DNA of 46,737 nt from Pseudomonadota bacterium (GTDB taxonomy: Bacteria; Pseudomonadota; Gammaproteobacteria; Steroidobacterales; Steroidobacteraceae). The stretch is taken from assembly GCA_021822385.1 (NCBI GenBank), contig JAKARC010000018.1:1-46737 (forward strand), in the 5' to 3' direction. Both the position numbers and the translations under genes were made by a program. Under the pieces are notes generated by a model. It saw nothing but the letters and a program-made list of their open reading frames with translations. It did not search any database and had not been told where the DNA came from. This document shows positions 28,682-37,857 of this stretch, piece after piece. Within the stretch, counting starts at the first letter, position 1, and every line of letters begins with the position of its first letter.

Positions 28682-30328
28682 CTAGCGGCGATAGCCGTTC
28701 GTGATCGGATAGCGCCAGTCGCGGCCGAAGGCGCGGCGGCTGACCCGAACGCCGGGGGGCGCCTGGCGGCGCTTGTACTCGTTGCGCTTGACCAGATCGA
28801 GCACCCGGCCGACGGTGGCGCGGTCGAACCCGCGCGCGGCGATCTCATCGACCGACAGATCCTCCTCGATGAAGGCCGCCAGAATCGGATCGAGCACCTC
28901 GTAGGGCGGCAGCGCATCGGAGTCCTTCTGCTCGGGGCGCAGCTCCGCCGACGGCGGCCGCTCGATCACCCGCTGCGGAATGACCGCACCGAGAGCATTG
29001 CGGTATGCGGCCAGACGGTAGACGAGCAGCTTGCTGCAATCCTTGATGGGCGCGAACCCGCCGGCCATGTCGCCGTAGAGCGTGGCATAGCCGACGGCCA
29101 TCTCGCTCTTGTTGCCGGTGGTGAGCAGCATCCGTCCGGTCTTGTTGGACAGGCCCATCAACAGCAGCATGCGGCAGCGCGACTGGATGTTCTCCTCGGT
29201 GGTATCGGGCGCGAGTCCGGCGAACTCACCGGCCAGCGTCGCCAGAGTGGCGTTGAACATCGCCTCGATGGGCAACACGCTGTACTTGACCCCGAGCTGC
29301 CGCGCCTCGGTGGCCGCGTCCTCCAGACTCATCGGCGCGGTATAGCGCGAGGGCATCATGACCGCGTGCACACGCTCCGGTCCGAGCGCATCCACGGCGA
29401 TTGCCAGGGTCAGCGCCGAATCGATGCCGCCGGACAGACCGAGCACCACGCCCGGAAAGCCGTGCTTGTTGACGTAGTCGCGCACGCCGAGCACGAGGGC
29501 GCCGTAGATGCTCGCCTCGTCGCTGAGCACGGGGGCGACGGGCCCCGGCAGTGGCTCGACTTTGCCCCCCCGGCGGACGAAATCGACGCCGTACAGTCCC
29601 TCCACGAAGGCCGGGGCGCGCATGCACACCTCGCCGGCGGCATTCATGGCGAAGGAATTCCCATCGAAGACCAGCTCGTCCTGCCCGCTGATCGTGTTGA
29701 CATAGGCGAGCGGCAACCCGACGTCGCGCACGCGCTCGCGTGCGACGCTCTCGCGCTCGCGCTGCTTGCCGCACTCGTAGGGTGAGGCGTTGATCACGGC
29801 GAGCAGCTCCGCCCCGGCCGCCCGGGCCCAGCGCGCCGGCTCCGGCACCCAGATGTCCTCGCAGATGAGCACGCCGACGCGAAAGCCCTTGATCGCGACT
29901 ACGGTGGGCCGCGTGCCGGGGTGGAAATAACGCTTCTCGTCGAAGACCTTGTAGTTGGGCAGCTCCGCCTTGCGATGCACGGCCAGAACACGCCCGGCGC
30001 TCACCACTGCCGCCGCGTTGGCGATGGTGTGATCGGCATACTCCGGAAAACCGACCACGAGGGTGCCGTCGGGCACCGCTCGGCAGATCTCATCGAGCGC
30101 GCGCTCGAGCTGCGCGCGCAAGCCGCGGTGAAACAGCAGATCCTCCGGCGGATAGCCCGAGAGCGCGAGTTCGGGCAACAGCGTCAGATCCGCGTGCTGC
30201 TCACGCCCGGCCGCATGCACGGTGCGCACGATGCGGCGCAGGTTCCCCTGCACGTCGCCGACCAACAGGTCGAGCTGCGCCAGGGCAATGCGCAGAGTGT
30301 CGCTTGTGACGGTCGCGCCGTCGGACAT
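28682..30328 (-). CDS. nadE: Glutamine-dependent NAD(+) synthetase
   Basis: Last step of NAD synthesis: amidation of nicotinic acid adenine dinucleotide using ammonia from glutamine. The 548-residue protein has an N-terminal nitrilase-fold glutaminase domain with the Glu-Lys-Cys triad visible in LPELALSGYPPEDLL, RKAELPNYKVFDEKRYF and VLICEDIWVPEP. The C-terminal synthetase domain has the pyrophosphate loop GLSGGIDSAL (about residue 295) and LTTGNKSEMAVGYATLYGD. The ATG at 30328 has AGGA eight bases upstream. It is 170 bp from the sucD end on the same strand, so a separate promoter is likely there. Confidence 0.98.
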   Translation of the reverse strand: MSDGATVTSDTLRIALAQLDLLVGDVQGNLRRIVRTVHAAGREQHADLTLLPELALSGYPPEDLLFHRGLRAQLERALDEICRAVPDGTLVVGFPEYADHTIANAAAVVSAGRVLAVHRKAELPNYKVFDEKRYFHPGTRPTVVAIKGFRVGVLICEDIWVPEPARWARAAGAELLAVINASPYECGKQRERESVARERVRDVGLPLAYVNTISGQDELVFDGNSFAMNAAGEVCMRAPAFVEGLYGVDFVRRGGKVEPLPGPVAPVLSDEASIYGALVLGVRDYVNKHGFPGVVLGLSGGIDSALTLAIAVDALGPERVHAVMMPSRYTAPMSLEDAATEARQLGVKYSVLPIEAMFNATLATLAGEFAGLAPDTTEENIQSRCRMLLLMGLSNKTGRMLLTTGNKSEMAVGYATLYGDMAGGFAPIKDCSKLLVYRLAAYRNALGAVIPQRVIERPPSAELRPEQKDSDALPPYEVLDPILAAFIEEDLSVDEIAARGFDRATVGRVLDLVKRNEYKRRQAPPGVRVSRRAFGRDWRYPITNGYRR

Positions 30329-30499
30329 GAGGGATTCCTACTGGAGTCGCAGGGCCTGAGCATCCCGCAGTGCGGCGCGGCGCACCCGCCACCGCGCCAG
30401 CCCCGCCGGAGCCGCGAGGCCGCCCGCCCGTTCACGCCCCCTGACGGGTCGCGCTCCCATGGTCGTCGCCGTGTCTGTCTGCGGCGTTGTCCGGGCCGG

Positions 30500-31612
30500 T
30501 CAGCGTCTGCGCCGGGTTGCCACGGCGCGCCGGCGCGCCGGCCGGGCCGCGGGCTTGCCGCCCTTACGTGCCGCTCGGACCGGTCGCTCGACTTTGCGCG
30601 CCGGCTTGGCGGGGCGACGGGCAGCGCTCTTGCGCGCCGCCGGCGGACGCTTCGGCGTCGGCTTACGCCCGCTCGTGCGCGCCGCCGGCGGCGCCGCTGC
30701 CCTGGCCGTTGCCGCGGCGCGCTGGGCCGTGCGGGCGCGGCGGCGGCGCAGCAGATCGTTCATGGCGCTGCCGAGTTCGGCCGGGGATTTCACGGTGCGC
30801 ACGCCCGCGGCCTCGAAGGCGGCATATTTGTCGGCTGCGGTACCCTTGCCGCCGGCGACGATGGCGCCGGCATGACCCATGCGCTTGCCGGGCGGAGCGG
30901 TCACCCCGGCGATGTAGGCCACCACCGGTTTGCTCACGAAGCGATGAATGTAGCGGGCCGCCGCCTCCTCGTCGCTGCCGCCGATCTCTCCCACCAGGAT
31001 GATGCCCTCGGTCCCGGGGTCCCGCTCGAACAGCTCCAGAACATCGACGAAGTTCAAGCCCCGCACCGGATCGCCGCCGATGCCGACGCAGGTGCTCTGC
31101 CCGAGCCCGATGCGCGTCGTCTGGTAGACCGCCTCGTACGTGAGCGTGCCGGAGCGCGAGACGATCCCGACGGTGCCCTTCTTGTGGATGAACCCCGGCA
31201 TGATGCCGATCTTGCATTCATCGGCAGTGATGACACCGGGACAGTTCGGTCCGATGAGGCGTGTAGGCGAGCCGGCCAGGGCCGCCTTGACGCGGATCAT
31301 ATCGTTGACCGGCACGCCCTCGGTGATGCAGACCGCGAGCTCAATGCCGGCGTCTGCCGCCTCGAAAATGGCGTCCGCGGCGCCCGCGGCCGGCACGTAA
31401 ATCATGCTCGCGGTGGCGCCCGTGGCGCGCACCGCCTCGCGCACCGTATCGAACACCGGCAGGCCGAGATGCTTCTGGCCGCCGCGTCCCGGGGTCACGC
31501 CCCCGACCAGCTGCGTGCCGTAGGCGATGGCCTGCTCGGAGTGGAACGTGCCCTGTTTGCCGGTGAACCCCTGGCAGATCACTTTGGTGTGCTTGTTGAC
31601 TAGAATGCTCAT
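30500..31612 (-). CDS. sucD: Succinyl-CoA synthetase alpha subunit with histone-like tail
   Basis: The alpha subunit binds CoA and carries the phosphohistidine in the succinyl-CoA to succinate step of the citric acid cycle. Residues 1-288 are a normal Suc[20 protein letters not shown] (CoA site), [20 protein letters not shown], and the active His247 in [16 protein letters not shown]. After SAMNDLL, where SucD normally ends (about 290 residues), the frame continues for 80 residues made almost wholly of Arg, Ala, Pro and Lys, in repeated KP/RP/AAR units, ending in RRRR. No frameshift or second start marks the join, so it is one protein of 370 residues. The tail resembles histone H1 or AlgP-type bacterial tails. 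sucC lies 35 bp upstream. Confidence 0.97.
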   Translation of the reverse strand: MSILVNKHTKVICQGFTGKQGTFHSEQAIAYGTQLVGGVTPGRGGQKHLGLPVFDTVREAVRATGATASMIYVPAAGAADAIFEAADAGIELAVCITEGVPVNDMIRVKAALAGSPTRLIGPNCPGVITADECKIGIMPGFIHKKGTVGIVSRSGTLTYEAVYQTTRIGLGQSTCVGIGGDPVRGLNFVDVLELFERDPGTEGIILVGEIGGSDEEAAARYIHRFVSKPVVAYIAGVTAPPGKRMGHAGAIVAGGKGTAADKYAAFEAAGVRTVKSPAELGSAMNDLLRRRRARTAQRAAATARAAAPPAARTSGRKPTPKRPPAARKSAARRPAKPARKVERPVRAARKGGKPAARPARRRAVATRRRR

Positions 31613-31647
31613 GCGTCGATGCCTTTACGCTTGTGCCAACGCGCCGC

Positions 31648-32820
31648 TCAGGCAGCGCGGCCTGCCGCGAGCGCCACAACCTTGCGCGCCGCGTCGGTCA
31701 GATCGGTGGCGGGGGTGATGGTGAGACCGCTGCCGGCGAGGATCTCGCGCGCCTTCTCGGCGTTGGTGCCCTCGAGACGCACGACCACGGGAACCTTGAC
31801 GCCGATGTGCTTGACGGCGTTGACGATGCCATCGGCGATCATGTCGCAGCGGACGATGCCGCCGAAGATGTTGACCAGCACGGCGCGCACCTTCGTGTTG
31901 GACAGGACGAGCTGGAACGCGTGCGTTACCCGCTCGCTGGTGGCGCCGCCACCGACATCGAGGAAGTTCGCCGGCGCGCCGCCATGGAGCTTGATCAAAT
32001 CCATGGTCGCCATCGCCAGCCCCGCACCGTTGACCATGCAGGCAATATCGCCATCCAGCGAGACGTAATTCAACTCGTGCTCGCTCGCGCGCCGCTCGAG
32101 CGGGTCCTCCTGGCTGGGATCGCGCCAGGCGGCGAGGTCCGGATGGCGGAACAGGGCGTTCGCATCGATGTTGAACTTGGCATCGAGCGCGAGCAGCGCG
32201 CCCTGACGGGTCACGATCAGCGGGTTGATCTCGAGCAGGCTCGCATCCTGCTCCTGGTAGATCCGATACAGGGCGAGCACGATGTGTTGGAACTGCTTGA
32301 TCTGCTCGCCGGCAAGGCCCAGCCCGAAGGCAAGCTCGCGGGCCTGGTAGGCCTGCAGACCCGCCGCCGGATGCACGGTAGTGGTGAGGATCTGCTCGGG
32401 GGTCTTCGCGGCGACCTCCTCGATCTCCATGCCGCCGGCGCTGGAGGCGATGAGCGCGATGCGCCCCTTCTCGCGGTTGAGCGTCAGGGACAGATAGATC
32501 TCGCGGGCGATGTCCGAGCCGCATTCCACGTAGACCTTCTCGACCGGCAGTCCTTCCGGACCGCTCTGGTGCGTGACCAACCGCGTGCCGAGCATCGCGG
32601 CCGCCGCGCGGCGCACCGCCTCGAGGTCGCGCACCACCTTCACGCCGCCCGCCTTGCCGCGCCCGCCCGCGTGCACCTGGGCCTTGACGACCCACACCGT
32701 TCCGCCGAGTGCCTGGGCGGCCGCGACCGCCTCCTCGGCGCTGCCGGCGGGCCGGCCCGCGGGCACGGGAATGCCGTATTTCCTGAACAGCTCTTTGGCT
32801 TGATATTCGTGCAGGTTCAT
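31648..32820 (-). CDS. sucC: Succinyl-CoA synthetase beta subunit
   Basis: The beta subunit binds nucleotide (ATP-grasp fold) and succinate. It is 390 residues, the normal length, starting MNLHEYQAKELFRKYGIPVP. KAQVHAGGRGKAGGVKVV and the succinate/phosphate loop NIFGGIVRCDMIADGIV near the end are intact. The start at 32820 is fixed by the family N-terminus, with a CAAGAG sequence upstream; an extra 46 residues of open frame are not family-like. It is the first gene of sucCD and lies divergent from pilS, with 200 bp between that must hold both promoters. Confidence 0.98.
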   Translation of the reverse strand: MNLHEYQAKELFRKYGIPVPAGRPAGSAEEAVAAAQALGGTVWVVKAQVHAGGRGKAGGVKVVRDLEAVRRAAAAMLGTRLVTHQSGPEGLPVEKVYVECGSDIAREIYLSLTLNREKGRIALIASSAGGMEIEEVAAKTPEQILTTTVHPAAGLQAYQARELAFGLGLAGEQIKQFQHIVLALYRIYQEQDASLLEINPLIVTRQGALLALDAKFNIDANALFRHPDLAAWRDPSQEDPLERRASEHELNYVSLDGDIACMVNGAGLAMATMDLIKLHGGAPANFLDVGGGATSERVTHAFQLVLSNTKVRAVLVNIFGGIVRCDMIADGIVNAVKHIGVKVPVVVRLEGTNAEKAREILAGSGLTITPATDLTDAARKVVALAAGRAA

Positions 32821-32980
32821 CGTTGCGCTCTTGAAGTCCGGGCCGAAGACGTAAAGCGGTGGATTCTCGCCAAAAACGGCGGCGGCCGCCAATAAATCAC
32901 GCTTAAGTCGCGCCGCCGGCGGGATATCGAACGTTCTGCGCCGCGCTGCGACGGCCATCGCGTCGCGGCGCGAGCGCCGG

Positions 32981-32989
32981 TGCTACAGT
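32981..32989 (+). promoter_or_regulatory. Candidate extended -10 for pilS
   Basis: TGCTACAGT fits an extended -10 (TGn plus TACAGT, 4 of 6 to TATAAT), 31 bp before the pilS ATG. No -35 match is visible at the right spacing. No matching promoter for the divergent sucC was recognised in the same gap. Confidence 0.3.
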
Positions 32990-33020
32990 CCGCGCCGGTC
33001 CGTCACCGCCCGCCTCACTC

Positions 33021-34652
33021 ATGCCGGCCAGCGCCCCCGCCGATCCCGCCGCCTCCGCCGATCTCGCCCGCCGCATCGGCGGCTGGCTCAGCCTCTATCG
33101 GCTGCTGGTGCCGGCGGTGCTGCTCGGGGCGCGTGCGCTCGCCGGCGCTACCTTCATGCCGGTGACGCACCCGAGTCTGTTCGTCGGCGCCTGCGCCGGT
33201 TACTTCGGGGCCGCGCTCACCCTGGTGGTGCTGCAGGGCCTGCGTGGGGTGCAGCCGCTGATTCAGCCGCTCGCCAACTCGATGCTCGATGCCACGGCGA
33301 TCGGGCTCATCCTGTATGCGAGCGGGGGAGTCGCGAGCGGTCTGGGGATTCTGCTGGCGCTGCCGGTGCTCGCCCTGACGCTGCTCGCGCAGCGCCGCGA
33401 GGGCCTGCTGATCGCCGCGGCTGCGACCGCCGCGGTGCTCGTGCCGCAGGGACTGATCAGCATGCACTCGGCGCACCCGACCGATCTCGCCACGGCCGGC
33501 ATGCTCGGCGTGGTGCTGTTCGCGATCGCGGTGGCGGTGTGGCCGCTCACCGACCGGCTGCGCTCGAGCGAGGCGACGGTACGGCGCCAGGAGGTCGACC
33601 TCGCCAATCTGGCGCAGCTGTCCGAGTACATCGTGCGGCATCTGCGCGAGAGCATCCTGGTGATCGATCCGGAGGATCGGATCCGCCTGATCAATGAGTC
33701 GGCCGCACGCCTGCTCGGGGAGACGGCGCGCGTGCAGGCGCCGCTCGCACAGGTCTGCCCGGCGCTCCTCGAACGGCTCGCGCGCTGGCGCGAGAGTACC
33801 GACAGCACCGGCCTGTTCCCGCTCCAGGATCCGACGTTTGCAGCGCCCGACGGGGCGCGCGAGATCCGCGCGCATTTCGCAGCGCTGGGCGAGCACAGCC
33901 CGGCGGCCGTGCTGGTGTTTCTCGAGGACACGAGCGCGCTGGCCGAAAAGGTGCAGCAATCCAAGCTCGCGGCGCTCGGGCGGCTGTCGGCCAGCATCGC
34001 GCACGAGATCCGCAACCCCGTCGGGGCCATGAGTCACGCCGGTCAGCTGCTCGGGGAATCCGCCGCGCTCGGTCCGGAGGACCGGCGCCTGACGGAGATC
34101 ATCCGTACCCATGCCGGGCGGGTCAGCCACATCATCGACAGTGTGCTGCGCCTCTCGCGCCGGGAGGCGGCGCGGGCCGAGCAGCTCGCGCTCGCGGACT
34201 GGGCCGACGCGTTCCGCGAGGAGTTCTGTGAGACCATGCAGCTACCCCCGGATCGGCTCGTGCTGAGCGTGCCCGAGCGCGCGATCACGATCCGCTTCGA
34301 TCCGGCCCAGCTGCGCCAGATCGTCTGGAATCTGTGCGAGAACGCGCTGCGTCACGCCATGCCGGACTCCGGCGCGGGGGTCATCGAGATCCGTTGCGGG
34401 CGGCGCAGCGGGCGGCGACCGTTCCTCGAGATCGCCGATCGCGGCCCCGGCGTGCCACAGGATCAGGTTGAGCGTATCTTCGAGCCTTTCTTCAGCTCGG
34501 GCCGGGGGACGGGTCTGGGTCTGTTTTTGGCCCGCGAGCTGGCGCAAGCCAATGGCGCGACGCTGCTCTATGAGCCACGTCACGGCGGCGGCAGCGTATT
34601 TCGGCTGGTATTCGCGGACCCGAACCGGTGGACAGGGGAGATCGAGACTTGA
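33021..34652 (+). CDS. pilS: Sensor histidine kinase PilS
   Basis: Inner-membrane kinase of the PilS-PilR pair that controls pilin transcription. Residues 1-180 contain about six membrane segments (for example LGILLALPVLALTLLA and LGVVLFAIAVAVWPL). A PAS-type domain follows (LSEYIVRHLRESILVIDPED), then the dimerisation/phosphoacceptor helix with SIAHEIRNPVGAMSHAGQLL, and the ATPase domain with N box WNLCENALRHA, D box EIADRGPGVP and G box GRGTGLGLFLARELA. The length of 543 residues fits PilS. Its stop overlaps the probable pilR start. No other pilus gene is in the window; the pairing with sucCD is known in Xanthomonas relatives. Confidence 0.95.
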   Translation: MPASAPADPAASADLARRIGGWLSLYRLLVPAVLLGARALAGATFMPVTHPSLFVGACAGYFGAALTLVVLQGLRGVQPLIQPLANSMLDATAIGLILYASGGVASGLGILLALPVLALTLLAQRREGLLIAAAATAAVLVPQGLISMHSAHPTDLATAGMLGVVLFAIAVAVWPLTDRLRSSEATVRRQEVDLANLAQLSEYIVRHLRESILVIDPEDRIRLINESAARLLGETARVQAPLAQVCPALLERLARWRESTDSTGLFPLQDPTFAAPDGAREIRAHFAALGEHSPAAVLVFLEDTSALAEKVQQSKLAALGRLSASIAHEIRNPVGAMSHAGQLLGESAALGPEDRRLTEIIRTHAGRVSHIIDSVLRLSRREAARAEQLALADWADAFREEFCETMQLPPDRLVLSVPERAITIRFDPAQLRQIVWNLCENALRHAMPDSGAGVIEIRCGRRSGRRPFLEIADRGPGVPQDQVERIFEPFFSSGRGTGLGLFLARELAQANGATLLYEPRHGGGSVFRLVFADPNRWTGEIET

Positions 34653-36028
34653 GCGCGACTGAAAGCGCTGTGCGCGGCGACGGCACCCGACCTGCGGTGC
34701 TGATTGTGGATGACGAGCCGGACTTGCTCGAGCTGCTCAGCCTGACGCTGCGGCGCATGAACCTGCGTACCCGCACGGCCAATGATCTCGGCAGCGCGCA
34801 GAAGCTGCTGCGCAGCGAGCCGGTCGACCTGTGCCTGACGGACATGCGCCTGCCCGATGGCAATGGCCTGGAGCTGGTCGAGTGGATCCAGCGCAACCGC
34901 GCCGATCTTCCGGTCGCCGTCATCACGGCGCACGGCAGCGTGGAGGCGGCGGTGCGGGCGCTGAAGCTCGGCGCCTTCGATTTCGTCTCCAAGCCGCTCG
35001 ATCTGGGGGTTCTGCGCAAGCTGATCGACAACGCCATCCGGCTCGGCGCTGGTCCGCCGCCGCCGGCGCCGGAGTTCGGTCGGGCCCGGCTCATCGGCGA
35101 GTCGGCCCCGATGGGACATCTGCGCGAGCTCATCGCGCGCGTTGCGCGCAGCGAGGCGCCGGTGCACATCAGCGGGGAGTCCGGCACCGGCAAGGAGCTG
35201 GTCGCGCGCCTGATCCACGAGTCCGGTGCGCGCCGCGAGCGCCCCTTCATCGCCGTCAACTGCGGCGCCATCCCCACCGAGCTGATGGAGAGCGAGTTCT
35301 TCGGCCATCGGCGCGGCAGCTTCACCGGCGCGGTGGCCGACAAGAAAGGCCTCATCCAGGCCGCCGAGGGCGGCACGCTGTTTCTCGACGAGGTGGCCGA
35401 TCTGCCGCTGCACATGCAGGTGAAGCTGCTGCGCGTGGTGCAGGAGAAGACCGTGCGTCCCGTGGGCGAGGCGAATGAGGAAAAAGTGGACGTGCGCATC
35501 CTCTCGGCCACGCACAAGAACCTGATGGAGCTGGTCGCGCTCGGTCAGTTTCGCGAGGACCTGTTCTATCGCATCAACGTCATCGAGCTGCACGTGCCGG
35601 CGCTGCGCGAGCGCCCGGAGGACATTCCCGACCTCGCGCGCGCCGTGCTTGCGCGTCTCGGCCGCCGGCAGAGCGGCCCGACCCCGCGCATCGCCCCGGA
35701 TGCGCTGGCGATGCTCGCGGACTATCCCTTCCCGGGCAACGTACGCGAGCTCGAGAACGTGCTCGAGCGGGCGCTGACGCTGTGTCTCGGCGGCATGATC
35801 ACCGCCGAGCACATCAAGCTGCGCACCCCGACGCGAACGCCGCCGGCCGCCGCCGGCCTGGCTGCAGGGGCGAGTGGTCCGCTCGGCGATCACCTGGAAG
35901 GCATCGAGCGTAGCGCCATCGTGCAGGCGCTCGAGAAGACCCGCTACAACAAGACCGCCGCCGCCAAGCTCCTCGGCATGAGCTTTCGCGCGCTGCGCTA
36001 TCGGATCAAGAAGCTCGGAATCGAGTAG
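34649..36028 (+). CDS. pilR: Sigma-54-dependent response regulator PilR
   Basis: Response regulator activating pilA with RNA polymerase-sigma-54. Domains: receiver with acidic pocket VLIVDDEPD and phospho-Asp in LCLTDMRLPDGNG; AAA+ domain with Walker A GESGTGKE, the sigma-54 contact loop GSFTGA (a Ser form of GAFTGA also usual in PilR) and Walker B GGTLFLDEVADLP; C-terminal Fis-type helix-turn-helix NKTAAAKLLGMSFRALRYRIKK. I prefer the TTG at 34649, which overlaps the pilS TGA as TTGA and has AGGGGAG eight bases upstream, giving 459 residues. A GTG at 34628 in the same frame is the alternative. Coupled to pilS translation. Confidence 0.95.
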   Translation: MSATESAVRGDGTRPAVLIVDDEPDLLELLSLTLRRMNLRTRTANDLGSAQKLLRSEPVDLCLTDMRLPDGNGLELVEWIQRNRADLPVAVITAHGSVEAAVRALKLGAFDFVSKPLDLGVLRKLIDNAIRLGAGPPPPAPEFGRARLIGESAPMGHLRELIARVARSEAPVHISGESGTGKELVARLIHESGARRERPFIAVNCGAIPTELMESEFFGHRRGSFTGAVADKKGLIQAAEGGTLFLDEVADLPLHMQVKLLRVVQEKTVRPVGEANEEKVDVRILSATHKNLMELVALGQFREDLFYRINVIELHVPALRERPEDIPDLARAVLARLGRRQSGPTPRIAPDALAMLADYPFPGNVRELENVLERALTLCLGGMITAEHIKLRTPTRTPPAAAGLAAGASGPLGDHLEGIERSAIVQALEKTRYNKTAAAKLLGMSFRALRYRIKKLGIE

Positions 36029-36036
36029 CCGGGTAG

Positions 36037-36058
36037 CCGGGCAACACCGACTGCCCGG
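36037..36058 (+). terminator. Hairpin after pilR
   Basis: CCGGGCA and TGCCCGG form a perfect 7-bp stem around an 8-base loop, 8 bp after the pilR stop. No T-run follows, so it is at best a weak or Rho-assisted terminator. Confidence 0.35.
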
Positions 36059-36195
36059 TGCGCACGGCGAGGATGGCGCGCTGGTGCTTGCGGGGCCTGA
36101 CAGCCGGGGACAGGCTCCGGCACACCGCGTAACATCCCCGCGCGAACCGAGGGCACCGAATTGCGTCCGCGGAGCGATCCTCGGACCGTCATTCA

Positions 36196-36225
36196 TTGAC
36201 CCGTCTGATTGCTACAACGTATCAT
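36196..36225 (+). promoter_or_regulatory. Promoter with Zur/Fur-type box, upstream of the OprB-like porin
   Basis: TTGACC (36196-36201) and TATCAT (36220-36225) are separated by 18 bp, a good sigma-70 promoter. Overlapping the -10 is TGCTACAACGTATCA (36210-36224), which matches the perfect palindrome before znuA at 13 of 15 positions when compared in the orientation that shares the promoter direction. The znuA promoter has the same -35, the same 18-bp spacer and the same -10. A bound repressor would cover the -10. The predicted start of transcription is near 36232, pointing to the porin. Confidence 0.65.
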
Positions 36226-36584
36226 TTCGCGCCGACTCCTCGAGGGTCCCGGCAGACGGAAACAGTGACGGCACCTCGGCCGGGTGGCCTCCATGGGATA
36301 TCCAACATTCATGACGCGGAATGCACATGTTGCGCGCAGCACAGCCCCCTGAGCGACCGCTCGCGCCACCGGGCGCCCCCGCCTTGCCGCGCGGAGCGCC
36401 AGCGGCGCGCTTCGGCCCGTGGACGCGCGCGCGAACCGCGCACACAACCCTGTGCATGACCCAATTGCTGCGCGCGGTGAGCACTACGCGCGCACGCTCG
36501 GGCCGAGAAATTGCGCCGGGCGCTCGCCGCTAGCGCCCTGACCGAACAGCGCTGCAGCCGCTGTTGCACATGGAGACCCGCGTG
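36226..36584 (+). other. Long leader or gap before the porin gene
   Basis: About 350 bp separate the porin promoter from the porin start. No convincing gene lies here. A 19-codon frame (36293-36352) follows a GGGTGG sequence but has no recognisable product. If the promoter at 36196 drives the porin, this is an unusually long 5' leader that could hold a further control element; I see no known riboswitch in it. Confidence 0.4.
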
Positions 36585-37697
36585 ATGCGCAGGACGGCTC
36601 TTATTGCTGCGACCCTCATCTGTGCCCTGCGCGCGTCGGCCGCGGATGCCGGCCTCATTCCCTGGCAGGAATTTACGCCGCATGGCGAGTTCATCGGCGA
36701 AACGGTGGGCAATGTGGCCGGCGGCCTGGCGCGCGGCAGCACGGCAACGGCCTATTTCCAGGGGGGCTTCGATTGGATCGGCGCCGCGAACGGGGCTGAT
36801 CCCGGCGGAAAACTGGTCGTTCGGTATCTCGGAGTCGATACCGGTCAACCGGATGCGCTCTATGTGGGCGATGTGCAGGGCGTCAGCAACCTCACGACGC
36901 CGACAAACATCAATCGGCTGTTCAAGCTCTATTTCCGCCAAAGGCTGGGCGCGGTCACCACCCGTTTCGGCCTGATGGATGCCAACGACTATTTTGATTC
37001 CGTCCAGGCGGATCGTTATCTGTTGTGCGCCTCCTATGGAATATTTCCGGTGTGGAGCACGAACCTGCCCGGGACCAGCACGTATCCGTATTCGAGCCTG
37101 GGGGCAATCGTGTCCGTCGGTGGCAGCCGGCACCAGCTCGAAGCCGGCGTGTTCGGTGGCAATGCCCTGCATCCCTTTCTGCATCCGACGCAAAGCGGAA
37201 CGTTGGCGCTCATTCAGTACAACCAGTCCGGATCCTTGGGAGCGGGCACCTATGCGCTCAAGCTGGGCGGATTCTTCAATCACCAGAGCCCGCGCGCCGC
37301 AGCCCTCCTCGGACCGCAGCTGAACGGCTTTTTCGGCTCCGGTGTCTATCGGTTCCGGGCCGCTGGACTCGACTGGGGCACTTTCCTCATCGGCGGTGGC
37401 GCGCCCAACGCCGTCGCCAGCGTACCGTGGTACGTGGGCGGCGGCGTGCGTCTGAAAAAATGGTATCCCGGCCAGCCCGGCGATGTCCTCTCCGTCGGGT
37501 TTTCGCGCGCCAGTCTGAGTGGACAACCCCATGCCGAAACCGATTATGAGGCGACCGCCATTTTCAAGGTCTGTGCGGGGGTGGAGATTCAGCCCGACAT
37601 CCAGGTGATTGCGCATCCCGGTGGCCATCTGCCGACGGCGGTGGCCGGGATACTGCGCATCCGCGTAGATGTGGTCAGGCTGTTCGCGCAGCGCTGA
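36585..37697 (+). CDS. OprB-family outer-membrane porin
   Basis: A 370-residue exported protein with a signal peptide (MRRTALIAATLICALRASA, cleavage after ASA near residue 19) and the pattern of OprB carbohydrate-selective porins. FIGETVGNVAGG and YFQGGFDWIG are near the start, alternating beta-strand sequence fills the middle, and VEIQPDIQVIAHPGG near the end corresponds to the usual 'PD-QY-HPGG' signature. It is shorter than typical OprB (about 430-450) and ends LFAQR, not in an aromatic residue. The start at 36585 has GGAG nine bases upstream; an ATG 21 bp earlier has none. A Zur-type promoter upstream and the convergent znu operon suggest a role in zinc entry instead of sugar uptake, which is inference. 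Confidence 0.85.
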   Translation: MRRTALIAATLICALRASAADAGLIPWQEFTPHGEFIGETVGNVAGGLARGSTATAYFQGGFDWIGAANGADPGGKLVVRYLGVDTGQPDALYVGDVQGVSNLTTPTNINRLFKLYFRQRLGAVTTRFGLMDANDYFDSVQADRYLLCASYGIFPVWSTNLPGTSTYPYSSLGAIVSVGGSRHQLEAGVFGGNALHPFLHPTQSGTLALIQYNQSGSLGAGTYALKLGGFFNHQSPRAAALLGPQLNGFFGSGVYRFRAAGLDWGTFLIGGGAPNAVASVPWYVGGGVRLKKWYPGQPGDVLSVGFSRASLSGQPHAETDYEATAIFKVCAGVEIQPDIQVIAHPGGHLPTAVAGILRIRVDVVRLFAQR

Positions 37698-37719
37698 GCG
37701 CGCGGGCGTGCAGCGCTGC
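37688..37719 (+). terminator. Inverted repeat at the porin stop codon
   Basis: GCAGCGCT (37688-37695) and AGCGCTGC (37712-37719) form an 8-bp GC-rich stem with a 16-base loop, spanning the porin TGA. No T-run follows. The repeat lies between the convergent porin and zur genes and could act as a terminator for the porin transcript. Confidence 0.3.
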
Positions 37720-37857
37720 CCGGACTTCCCGGATGCGTCCCCGAGATCGGTCGCGCCGTGCGCCGTCTTGGGGTCGCGCGCGTGGATGAGTTCTGCCCTG
37801 AACGGATCAATGAGGATTTTGGCCCCGCAGGCTGCCGGCTCGGTGCGTCTGCCGATG

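Noticed and set aside
34580-36196. 538-codon minus-strand frame over pilR
   Set aside because: Antisense to clear receiver, AAA+ and HTH domains.
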